Of a stretch of DNA of 64,000 nucleotides, positions 44,962 to 53,505 are shown in pieces; the first letter of the stretch is position 1; each line of letters opens with the position of its first letter. The DNA is from Lachnospiraceae bacterium. Its GTDB lineage: Bacteria > Bacillota > Clostridia > Lachnospirales > Lachnospiraceae. The DNA lies in NCBI GenBank assembly GCA_017437785.1, contig JAFRXH010000072.1:1-64000 (forward strand), written 5' to 3'. The notes beneath the pieces were generated by a model. It searched no databases and was not told the origin of the DNA. It saw only the letters and a list, made by a program, of their open reading frames with translations. The position numbers and the translations under genes were made by a program.

Positions 44962-47900
44962 ATGAAGAAACAGAGAGCAGTGAACAGATTGCTGTCGGTA
45001 ATCCTGGCCATCATCATGGTCTTTGAACTGTTACCGGCCGGACTGGTAGTATATGCCATGAGTCCGGGGCTTGGCAGCGGGACCCAAGAGGATCCCGTGG
45101 TGGTCAAAAACTTTGCAGAGCTTAAGGAAGCCCTGGAGAGCGAGGAGGATCTGTACATCCGGGTGGATGAGTTCGAGAACAGCGAAGGGCTGGATTATTA
45201 TCAGCTGGAAGAGGGAAAGGATTATTATCAAACTTCCGTAGCTATATTTACCAGAAATAATTTTAGGAAAGATTTGGAATTGAATACGTTTATTGATCTC
45301 AGAGACAAAAGCAACAGCCTGGAATATCTGATAAGTAACTATGGGGAGCTGACCATACACGGAAACGGCGGGATAGCATTTTCAATCCATCGTCCGAATT
45401 TTAAGTATAGCCCGGGAGTTATAAACAGTTATGGCAAACTGACCGTTTGGGGGAATCCCGTTATCATGGGGCACACGGATGTGACCGAGGCTCTTTGCGG
45501 AGCTGTTTCAGTATATGCCGGCGAGGCGGATATACGTGGGGGCAGGTTTGGCGGAGGTGGGAGTTACGGAGATGGCCCGGCTTTTTATTGCCATTCTGCC
45601 GATATAACGATATCCGCAGGTGTTTTTGAAAGCGGTATGGCAGGAGGTCATGCGTTGGCCATAAGTGAAAAAGCAGATTTGAAGCTCAGCGGAGGAAAGT
45701 TTCAGGGCATCAGATTGTGGACGGAAGATGAAAGCTATGATCTGTCCCGGTATATCGGAGACTGCCTGTACCAGATCAATGATGAAGATCTGGAAGACGG
45801 AACCGGAAAGACAAAGCTGGAGGGGGAAGTCAAAATCTTAAACAATAATATCCCTGCGGTGGATGTTTCCGTCGCAATCCCTTATGCGGGGGATACGCCG
45901 GTGGCTCCCGTGATCGTGACGGAGGATGTTACGGTGTCGGCCGGGACTACAAAATGGGAACGATATGACGGAACGAACTGGCTTGCGATGGGGGAAGATG
46001 AAGCCTTTATCGCCGGCGGGAAATATCGTGTCTCCTTTATTGCAGAACCGACAGAAGGATCGGGCCGATATTTTTCTAAAAAGTATCCGCCTACGGTCAG
46101 GGTCAATGGTGATTCAACGGGGGTGATGCCGGATCCAACCGGTGAAAATGATCATTATTTTATATTATACGTATTTACTGCTTCACCCAAATATATCAGC
46201 AGCATGAACGTGAATGTGGAAGTGCCGAAGGCAGGCGCTGCGCCGAAGGATGCGGTATCGACCACCGAACATGTAAGCGTGACAAAAACGGAATGGGCTA
46301 AATGGGATAGTGCGGAGAAAGCCTGGGTCAAGATGCAGCCGGACGATGTTTTTGAAGCGGTAACATATTATAAGGCAAGTGTCACTGTTGCGGCGGATGA
46401 AGGGTGTCGGATATCGGATAATCCGGAAGGACGTTTTAATGAAGATATCGAAGGTGAAGTTACGAAAGCAAACGAAGCGGATTGTGAGTATTATGCGACA
46501 TTCAGAGTGCCGGGAATATATGTAGATTCCGTTGATATTTCTATTACGGAGCCTTTTGACGGAGAGGCGCCGGCAGAGGCGGTCACGACAACGGAGCATG
46601 TATCTGTGACCGAAACGAAGTGGAAAAGGATATCAGATTCTACGGTACTGAAGGCCGGTGATACGTTTGAAGAGGGTGAAACATATAAATTATATGTTTA
46701 CGTAATGGCGGAAACAGGATATGACATTGCAACTGATGCTCAGATCCGCATTAATTCGTCGGAGCCGGATTTTTGGATGGTTTATATAGACGAATGTTAT
46801 ATGACTAAGGGATTCACAGCCGGCCCCTCCAGGACAATCTCGGAAATGGATGTAAACATGGCACTTCCCGTGGTAGGGGCGAAGCCGGAGAAAGCGGTCT
46901 CCGCGACGGAACATGTGTCTGTCACATCAACGGCATGGGCTTATATTGATGACGCGGGGAAGGAAGTAACGCTTGATCCGAACCAGGATTTTGAAGCCGG
47001 AAAGACCTATATTGTTACTGTTTTCGCACATGCAGATGAAGGATATACATATAGCGAAAATCCGGTAATGCGGATCAACGGCAGCATAAAAACCACTTTC
47101 ATCCAGAAAACAGCTGCGTATATGGCTTTATTCCGTGCCAAATTCACTGCTGAGGAAAAGACCCTTGCGGATCTCACGATCACAAAAGCGCCGGATAAGA
47201 CGGAGTATGTTGCGGGAGAGCACTTTGAACCTGCCGGTATGGAGGTGACGGCAACATACAGCGATAACAGCAGCAGTGTGATAACGGGATATACGTTTTC
47301 ACCTAATGGCCCGCTGACGGCTGCGGATAAGGAGATAACCGTAAGTTATACTGCAGGTGATGTTACCAAAACAGCTAAGCAAGCTATAACTGTAAACGGG
47401 ATCAAGGTAAGAAATCTTGAAAGTATAGCTGTAACAAAAGCTCCGGACAAGACAACTTATAAAGCAGGCGAGTTCTTTGATCCGACAGGTATGGTAGTTA
47501 CGGCAAAGTACGATGATAATAGCACGGAGGTAGTTACCGCATATACTTATGAGCCCAAAACAGCGCTTACGGCTTCTGATACCGAGATTACTATAAGCTA
47601 TACTGATGGCGATACTAAGACTGCTACACAGCCCATCACTGTGATAGATAAAAACGAAAGCCTCTATGTTACCTTTACCTATGGCGACAGCTTTGTATAT
47701 ACCGGAGCAAAGATCACTCCACCGGTGGCAGTTATGTACCGCGGCAAGGCGCTGGTTGAAGGCGTGGATTATACAGTTAAGTATAAGAACAACGTTAAGG
47801 CTTCTGAAGGTGCCAGCAAGCTGCCTACCGTTACTGTAACAGGAAAGACTGTAGCGGCAAGCGGAAGCAGGACCTTCACCATCACCAGAAAGGATATCGA

Positions 47901-49149
47901 TGATCCTGATGTGACTGCAGCAGGCATCACTGTTGCCAAGGGAAAGACCGCTTCACCTGCAGTGTTCTATGCGGGCAGGAAGCTTGGAATGAATGACATT
48001 AATAATCCTGATGCGAAAGTCAAGTTTGAAACAGACGGAATCATCACCATAGAAGGCAAGGGCAACTTTACAGGTAAGCGGACTATAGATGTTAAGGTAG
48101 TTGATGAGAAGAAGATCCAGGTTACTGCATTCAATCCCGCAGAGCGTATCTATAACGGGCTTGAGCAGCCTCTGGCAGCAAGCGAACTGACTGTAGTGAG
48201 CGGATCGACAACACTTGAGCTTGGTAAGGATTATGAGATCAACTATCCTGCTGACATAGCAAGCGCGGGAACAATAAAGATCTCTATCGTAGGTATTGGT
48301 GAGTACAGCGGAAGCGTAAGCAAGAGCTATAAGATAAGCCCCTGCACTACAGGAATAAACGTAGATGTGCCGGCAAGCGTTCAGTACAAGGCCGGCGGAG
48401 CAACACCGGAAGTCACGGTAACTGACGGAACATCTAAGCTCATGGCGGGACGTGACTATACACTTAAGTACAGCAATAATAAGACAGCAAACGGCAAGAA
48501 GCCTGCAAGTGTAAAGGTAACATTTAAAGGCAGCTATAAAGGTGCTGCAGCTGTTACAAAAGATTTCTCTATAACAGCGTTGGATATAAGCACAGCCATG
48601 CCTAAGATCTGCGGAGATGAGAAGGCATACATCAAATCCGGCAAGTACCTCAAGGCTCCTTACGTGGAAGTAAACGGAACCCTGCTCACTGCCAAGGATA
48701 TGGATGTGACATATAAGATCGACGGCAAGGATGCAAAGGCAGGCGATAAGATCACTGATGATATGATGGCAGCCGGAAAGGTAACCGTAGAAGTGACCGT
48801 TAGCGGTAAGGGCAACTATACCGGAACCGTAATAGGGAGCTACACGATCAGCAAAGCAGAAAAGACCCAAGACATCTCGAAGGCAGGCGTTAAGCTTGAT
48901 AAGAAGAGCTACGCATTTACCGGCGAGAATCTGAAGCCTGTCGTGACCGTGCAGATCGGAAAGGGAGCTAACGCCGTTACCCTTAAGGAAGGTGTAGACT
49001 ACAAGGTAGAGTACTTTGCGAATGTAAACAAGGGCAAGGCAAGCTTAGTGATCACCGGACTGGGAGACAGCGGAAGTGGCACCACCAAGTACTACGGCAG
49101 CAAGAAGGTCAGCTTCAAGATCGGAAAGGGCGTGTTCAACTGGCTGTAA
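44962..49149 (+). CDS. large secreted multi-domain surface protein 2
   Basis: 1395 residues, paralogue of surface protein 1. Signal peptide (LLSVILAIIMVFELLPAGLVVYA), a shorter beta-helix-like region with GGxF motifs (IRGGRFGGGG, LSGGKFQGI), and four modules of the VDVSVAIPYAGDTPVAPVIVTED type. Two Ig-like repeats (LADLTITKAPDKTEYVAGE) and a C-terminal ~500 residues almost identical to protein 1 complete it. It lacks the VSEND repeats. No sorting signal is found; the last residues are FKIGKGVFNWL. Long DNA patches of the C-terminal region are identical between the two genes, a sign of recent gene conversion. Confidence 0.87.
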   Translation: MKKQRAVNRLLSVILAIIMVFELLPAGLVVYAMSPGLGSGTQEDPVVVKNFAELKEALESEEDLYIRVDEFENSEGLDYYQLEEGKDYYQTSVAIFTRNNFRKDLELNTFIDLRDKSNSLEYLISNYGELTIHGNGGIAFSIHRPNFKYSPGVINSYGKLTVWGNPVIMGHTDVTEALCGAVSVYAGEADIRGGRFGGGGSYGDGPAFYCHSADITISAGVFESGMAGGHALAISEKADLKLSGGKFQGIRLWTEDESYDLSRYIGDCLYQINDEDLEDGTGKTKLEGEVKILNNNIPAVDVSVAIPYAGDTPVAPVIVTEDVTVSAGTTKWERYDGTNWLAMGEDEAFIAGGKYRVSFIAEPTEGSGRYFSKKYPPTVRVNGDSTGVMPDPTGENDHYFILYVFTASPKYISSMNVNVEVPKAGAAPKDAVSTTEHVSVTKTEWAKWDSAEKAWVKMQPDDVFEAVTYYKASVTVAADEGCRISDNPEGRFNEDIEGEVTKANEADCEYYATFRVPGIYVDSVDISITEPFDGEAPAEAVTTTEHVSVTETKWKRISDSTVLKAGDTFEEGETYKLYVYVMAETGYDIATDAQIRINSSEPDFWMVYIDECYMTKGFTAGPSRTISEMDVNMALPVVGAKPEKAVSATEHVSVTSTAWAYIDDAGKEVTLDPNQDFEAGKTYIVTVFAHADEGYTYSENPVMRINGSIKTTFIQKTAAYMALFRAKFTAEEKTLADLTITKAPDKTEYVAGEHFEPAGMEVTATYSDNSSSVITGYTFSPNGPLTAADKEITVSYTAGDVTKTAKQAITVNGIKVRNLESIAVTKAPDKTTYKAGEFFDPTGMVVTAKYDDNSTEVVTAYTYEPKTALTASDTEITISYTDGDTKTATQPITVIDKNESLYVTFTYGDSFVYTGAKITPPVAVMYRGKALVEGVDYTVKYKNNVKASEGASKLPTVTVTGKTVAASGSRTFTITRKDIDDPDVTAAGITVAKGKTASPAVFYAGRKLGMNDINNPDAKVKFETDGIITIEGKGNFTGKRTIDVKVVDEKKIQVTAFNPAERIYNGLEQPLAASELTVVSGSTTLELGKDYEINYPADIASAGTIKISIVGIGEYSGSVSKSYKISPCTTGINVDVPASVQYKAGGATPEVTVTDGTSKLMAGRDYTLKYSNNKTANGKKPASVKVTFKGSYKGAAAVTKDFSITALDISTAMPKICGDEKAYIKSGKYLKAPYVEVNGTLLTAKDMDVTYKIDGKDAKAGDKITDDMMAAGKVTVEVTVSGKGNYTGTVIGSYTISKAEKTQDISKAGVKLDKKSYAFTGENLKPVVTVQIGKGANAVTLKEGVDYKVEYFANVNKGKASLVITGLGDSGSGTTKYYGSKKVSFKIGKGVFNWL

Positions 49150-49190
49150 AGGAATCTTTGGTTTCAACAGAATGAGGAACTAAATGCAAA

Positions 49191-49219
49191 AGCGGGTGAT
49201 GAGAGTCACCCGCTTTTTT
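49191..49219 (+). terminator. Rho-independent terminator after surface protein 2
   Basis: AGCGGGTGA (49191-49199) pairs with TCACCCGCT (49206-49214) and runs into six T. The same GCGGGTGA/TCACCCGC arms recur at 57912-57933. Confidence 0.9.
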
Positions 49220-49331
49220 ATGAAAAGAACTAAACCGGTACAGTGAGGTATAAGGCTGCTACACATTATTTCATAAAATGTGGGCGAAGCGACTGAAGTG
49301 CCTCATAAAATGTGAGACATCCATATCCTTT

Positions 49332-49390
49332 GCAGTGAGGGGAATTATTACAAAACTGTAAGTTGAATTTGCGCCCCTCACTGCTATACT
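49332..49390 (+). promoter_or_regulatory. promoter with large inverted repeat before the FtsX-type permease
   Basis: GCAGTGAGGGG (49332-49342) and CCCCTCACTGC (49374-49384) are perfect 11-bp arms. Between them a dyad TTACA-aaac-TGTAA (49348-49361) and a -35-like TTGAAT (49363-49368) are seen, with TATACT (49385-49390) 16 bp later. Upstream, a 12-bp direct repeat TCATAAAATGTG occurs at 49271 and 49303. The gap 49150-49413 contains no gene. A repressor could bridge the long arms. Confidence 0.55.
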
Positions 49391-49413
49391 TTCTGGTATA
49401 GGAGGCGGCATCG

Positions 49414-52095
49414 GTGGGTTATTATCTTCATCTGGCAAAACAGTATATGTGGCATAATAAAGCGCGGACCCTGTACTCGGTACTTGGTATCGCGCTTACT
49501 TACATTTTGAGCTTCAGTATCCTGACTGTGGGGTATTCCATATGGGATTATATTTTTTATTCGGTATATGCGTCTGATCCGTACGAATTGTATTCCGTGG
49601 GGAATGATGCGTTTTCTGATGATATGATAGATAAGGTCCTTAAGCTTGAGAAGGATCCGGATGTGGAAGCCCTCTGTATATATACTTATAGTTCGGATGG
49701 TAAGCGCCTGGTACTCAGTTCCCAGCTAAAGAAGGGCGAAACCTACGGGTTAAAAGTAAAGTTGAAGACCATGAAGAACTTGCGTGCACAGGCCGGTTCA
49801 CTTAATGAAAAATATGGGCTTAGTTTTGAGGTGTATAAATACATAGAACAATATCTTCGCGAAGATGAATCAGTTCAAACGGCTCTTCTTAACTTCCTTC
49901 TGACCGTGGCAGCTACGGCGTTTGGTCTTTTTTCGGTGGTTATCTTAAGAAACACCATGATGATAGCGGTAACGGAACGCAGCAGAGATTTCGGATTGCT
50001 CAGATGTGTAGGTATGTCTGAATCGCAGAATACATTTCTTCTATTGACGGAAGGTATTCTGATGAGCCTTATAGCATCGCTTCTGGGCATGGGGCTTGGA
50101 TTTGAACTGCTTAAGCTTTCAGAACCCTGGCTTATATCTATGCTTAAGCTGGAATCATTCTTTGCTTTTCATTTTTACCCCAAAGCTGCGCTCTACACTA
50201 CGGTGATATGTATGGGGGTTACTTTGTTTTCACTTATAGAACCGGCAAGATTATCTGCACAAGTATCCCCTCTGGAAGCTTTGCATGGAGTCATGGCAAA
50301 AGAACTAACTGTAGGCAAGGCGATTAAACTGCTTGCGGGGAAGATAACGGGCAAGAAGACAAAGAAGAAAGAAAAGCCTTCCATAGTCGAAAGACTTTTC
50401 GGGGTTCCGGGATTTTATGCAAAAAGAAATACCTTAAGGGGAAGGGGGAGCGGTAAGGCTATATTTATAGCTGTTTTTGTCTCTGTAGCGCTGATGCTTA
50501 CGGTACTTTCATTTCTGGATTCTTATAAAGCGTCCATTAAGAAAAGTATGGGGGATAAAGTATCCGAATATTGTGAGGTTATAGAGCTTTCGGGGGGAGT
50601 GGATTGTCGGGTTTATGATGATGAGAAGATGGAAAGCCTGTGCAATGCCCTGTTGAAAGGTGACAGCGTTACGGATGTATTTCCTGTGATAAGCAATGAT
50701 CATTATTCCGGCATAAGTGCCATGGCCGGCTCTCCGTATTTTTACAGTGATAAGATGAAAGAACTGAGTCTTGGAGGAAAAGGCGATGTGGCCTGGATAT
50801 TGGAGTTGGGCTGTAACAGTGAGAACATGGAGAAAGAACGGCCTTACCTGATGGAAGGTGATATCGACTATGAAAAGATGATAGAGGAAAACGGTGTGCT
50901 TCTCTGTGACATAACCACTTCTGATGAAAGCGGAAGGCGCAGGACGGATCTTCATGCCGGTGATACTATAGATATACTCAGTGTGGATGGTGCGCTTAAA
51001 GCGCGTAAGATCTTTAACGATGCGGTTGCACGGGCATCGGAACAACTGGGGATGCCTGCCTGGGGTGAGATGGATCAGGGGAAAATAAGTCTGGTCTATT
51101 TTGAGAACGGCGAAAAACAAGTAAGAATCCCTGATGAAAACGAAAAGGGCATTAAAACGCTTATGGGATTCCAAAGAAGCTATGCGGAGAAAAATGAAGA
51201 TTATGATAAACTTGAAGATGCAGTGTTTGAGGCTCTGAAAGAAGCCGGATATGAATGCAGACATTTGCGGCCCGAAAACAATTATGAAATAAGTGGACTG
51301 CTCGAATGTGTAAGACAACTGGTTTTTAATGAAGGTGAAACAGAAACAATAAAGATATCCGGCATCATCTCACAGGAAGTTTTTTCGGGTAAGGCTTATG
51401 AACATGGTGGGATAAACAGCATGCAGAGAAGTAACTATATGCGCATCATATATCCTGTAGAGAGCATAAACAGACGGATTGAATATCTTGCAGAAAAGAC
51501 CGGCGCCACACGAAAAAAGAACGGATATGATTTTACGGCTTTATCTCTGGGTGATTACCGCTTTTGTTATACCTGCGAGGTTGGCGTAAAAAGGGATATG
51601 GATATACTTGATGATAAACTGATGCTTTTTGCGCAGGATAACGGTCTGCGCTATACCTGCAGATATGGCGGCGGCTATTATGAGGATGTGCAACAGCTGA
51701 ACGTGATAACTGTAGCAGGGGGAACTATATGCATATTTATACTTATCGTATGCCTTATACAGGTGATCAATACCATTCAGGCAGACATGCGTATACGGAA
51801 AAGGGAACTTTGGCTTTATGATGTGGTTGGTATGGAACCGGTACAGAAATTTAAGATGATGCTTATCGAGCATGGCTTCGGAGTAGTTGTGTCCGCGTTG
51901 CTTGGAGTGGTTATAAGCTTATTGCTCAGCTATATAGTATTTCAAAAATGGATAATCGATGCCGCCGCAGCAGAGGGATATGTTTTTGCGTGGCCGGTTG
52001 GAGCTGCGATACTTATCGTATTTGGTATGTTCGGTATCATAGCTGCGGTGAACCTTCTGGAGTGGAAAAGAAGTATGCAGGACGGAAAAAGATAA
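49414..52095 (+). CDS. FtsX-type ABC transporter permease
   Basis: 893 residues. One N-terminal membrane helix (GIALTYILSFSILTVGYSIW), three helices at about 155-270 forming the first FtsX domain (LLNFLLTVAATAFGLFSVVI and TERSRDFGLLRCVGMSESQ), and a fifth helix near 350-372. A ~350-residue extracytoplasmic domain comes next, then a second FtsX domain of three helices at the end. The coupling motif ELWLYDVVGMEPVQKFKMMLIEHG is seen. The layout is that of permeases for antimicrobial peptide or lipid export. No ATPase gene lies directly next to it. GTG start with AGGAGG (49400-49405) 8 nt upstream. Tail fragments of close relatives occur at 59547-60041. Confidence 0.88.
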   Translation: MGYYLHLAKQYMWHNKARTLYSVLGIALTYILSFSILTVGYSIWDYIFYSVYASDPYELYSVGNDAFSDDMIDKVLKLEKDPDVEALCIYTYSSDGKRLVLSSQLKKGETYGLKVKLKTMKNLRAQAGSLNEKYGLSFEVYKYIEQYLREDESVQTALLNFLLTVAATAFGLFSVVILRNTMMIAVTERSRDFGLLRCVGMSESQNTFLLLTEGILMSLIASLLGMGLGFELLKLSEPWLISMLKLESFFAFHFYPKAALYTTVICMGVTLFSLIEPARLSAQVSPLEALHGVMAKELTVGKAIKLLAGKITGKKTKKKEKPSIVERLFGVPGFYAKRNTLRGRGSGKAIFIAVFVSVALMLTVLSFLDSYKASIKKSMGDKVSEYCEVIELSGGVDCRVYDDEKMESLCNALLKGDSVTDVFPVISNDHYSGISAMAGSPYFYSDKMKELSLGGKGDVAWILELGCNSENMEKERPYLMEGDIDYEKMIEENGVLLCDITTSDESGRRRTDLHAGDTIDILSVDGALKARKIFNDAVARASEQLGMPAWGEMDQGKISLVYFENGEKQVRIPDENEKGIKTLMGFQRSYAEKNEDYDKLEDAVFEALKEAGYECRHLRPENNYEISGLLECVRQLVFNEGETETIKISGIISQEVFSGKAYEHGGINSMQRSNYMRIIYPVESINRRIEYLAEKTGATRKKNGYDFTALSLGDYRFCYTCEVGVKRDMDILDDKLMLFAQDNGLRYTCRYGGGYYEDVQQLNVITVAGGTICIFILIVCLIQVINTIQADMRIRKRELWLYDVVGMEPVQKFKMMLIEHGFGVVVSALLGVVISLLLSYIVFQKWIIDAAAAEGYVFAWPVGAAILIVFGMFGIIAAVNLLEWKRSMQDGKR

Positions 52096-52129
52096 ACGGG
52101 GGGATATATAAGCAACATTAAAACGGGGC

Positions 52130-52187
52130 TTGACATCATACAGGTCCTGTGATATTTTTAACTAAACCGTACTATGCGAAGTAATAC
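52130..52187 (+). promoter_or_regulatory. promoter and operator of the YtrA-type operon
   Basis: TTGACA (52130-52135), 17 bp, TATTTT (52153-52158), followed by a dyad GTAcTA-N7-TAaTAC (52169-52187) just downstream of the start point. This is a likely autoregulatory site for the GntR-family repressor encoded next. Confidence 0.65.
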
Positions 52188-52216
52188 AGTTGATACGTGA
52201 TAGGAAAGGAGGCGCT

Positions 52217-52591
52217 ATGTTCCAGATCGATAATCTGAGTCATGTGCCGGTATATGAGCAGCTTATACGGCAGGTAGAGAACTATGTCCTGACCGGGATT
52301 CTGCGTGAAGGCGATAAGCTCCCCAGTGTGCGCACGCTGGCAGCCAGCCTTACGATCAATCCCAATACGATACAGAAAGCTTTCGCGGAACTGGACCGCA
52401 GGGGGATCACACGCTCGGTACCGGGTAAAGGAAGTTTCATATCCCAGGAGGCAAAACAGGTTCTTGCCGGAGAACACCGGGAGGAACTGAAAGAGCTTGA
52501 GAAATATCTTAATAACTTCCGCCTGGCGGGGATAGGCAAAGAAGAGATCCTTGGTTGTGTGGAAAAGGTTTACGGAGGTGATGAGGAATGA
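52217..52591 (+). CDS. GntR-family regulator, YtrA subfamily
   Basis: 124 residues, a short GntR protein: winged helix (VPVYEQLIRQVENYVLTGILREGDKLPSVRTLAASLTINPNTIQKAFAELDRRGI) plus a small C-terminal dimerisation helix pair, with no ligand domain. The YtrA subfamily controls ABC transporter operons induced by cell-wall antibiotics. AAAGGAGG lies 7 nt before the ATG. The stop overlaps the ATPase start by 4 nt (ATGA). Confidence 0.92.
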   Translation: MFQIDNLSHVPVYEQLIRQVENYVLTGILREGDKLPSVRTLAASLTINPNTIQKAFAELDRRGITRSVPGKGSFISQEAKQVLAGEHREELKELEKYLNNFRLAGIGKEEILGCVEKVYGGDEE

Positions 52592-53505
52592 TAGAGATCA
52601 GCAATCTGTCGAAATCTTTTAATGATCATATGGTACTTGTAGGCGTGGGAACAAAGATCGAAAAAGGCAGCATATGCGGACTGATAGGTTCAAATGGCGC
52701 AGGCAAATCCACTTTGCTCCGCTGCGTGAGCGGAGTATATAAACCGCAGGAAGGTGAAGTGCGTATCGACGGTGAGCCTGTATATGAGAATGCAGACGCA
52801 AAGCAGAAGCTGTTCTTTCTTGCAGATGAAGCATATTTTCCCGGTGGCGCGGATATGGAGCATATGGCGAAGTTCTACGCATCTTATTACAGCGGATATG
52901 ATATGGCATACTTTCATTCGCTCTGTGAAAGCTTCCGTCTGGATCCGAAGAAAAAGCTTCAGGGCTTTTCAAAGGGGATGAAGCGTCAGGCGTCAATGGT
53001 ATTGGCTTTTGCTGCAAGACCTGAGGTGCTTTTACTGGATGAGAGTTTTGACGGGCTGGATCCCGTAGTGAGGGAGGCAATGCGAAAGCTTTTGTACCGC
53101 GAAGTGGCTGACAGGGGAATGACAGTCTTATTAAGCAGTCATTCACTGCGTGAGCTTCAGGATCTGTGTGATCAGCTTCTGTTTTTGCATAGCGGTAAGA
53201 TCCTCCTGGATCAGCATACCGATGCGGTGGGGATTGAAATGCTCAAGGTGCAGGTAGCTTTTAAAGAGGAATATGACCGCAGTATCTTTGAGGGCTTTGA
53301 GATAGTGAGATACGAAAAGAGCGGAACAGTGGCGAATCTTGTCGTACGCGGGACTGAAGAGCATATACGCAGACAGATAGAAGCAAAGCATCCGCTGCTT
53401 TTGGAGATCATGCCACTGACACTTGAGGAGATGTTCCTCTGTGAAGTGCAGACTTTGGGCTATTCATTTAATATCGGGGAGGAAGGAGATGAAAGAGATG
53501 AATAA
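52588..53505 (+). CDS. ABC transporter ATP-binding protein
   Basis: 305 residues. Walker A GLIGSNGAGKSTLL near residues 31-44, signature motif LQGFSKGMKRQASMVLAFAARPE, Walker B VLLLDESFDGLDP, and H-loop LLSSHSLREL. The signature is FSKGM rather than LSGGQ, usual for Ytr/Ecs-like exporters. It is translationally coupled to the regulator, and its last codons overlap the permease start, so regulator, ATPase and permease form one operon. Likely role: export or extrusion linked to cell-envelope stress. Confidence 0.92.
   Translation: MIEISNLSKSFNDHMVLVGVGTKIEKGSICGLIGSNGAGKSTLLRCVSGVYKPQEGEVRIDGEPVYENADAKQKLFFLADEAYFPGGADMEHMAKFYASYYSGYDMAYFHSLCESFRLDPKKKLQGFSKGMKRQASMVLAFAARPEVLLLDESFDGLDPVVREAMRKLLYREVADRGMTVLLSSHSLRELQDLCDQLLFLHSGKILLDQHTDAVGIEMLKVQVAFKEEYDRSIFEGFEIVRYEKSGTVANLVVRGTEEHIRRQIEAKHPLLLEIMPLTLEEMFLCEVQTLGYSFNIGEEGDERDE

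Noticed and set aside
47953..48870. 305-codon minus-strand frame inside surface protein 2
   Set aside because: Antisense of a clearly coding repeat region, Cys/Tyr-rich nonsense sequence, no start signal.
49414..53505. FtsX-type permease and the YtrA-type ATPase as one transporter
   Set aside because: They have separate promoters, and the ATPase is coupled to a different permease; a functional link is possible but not shown.
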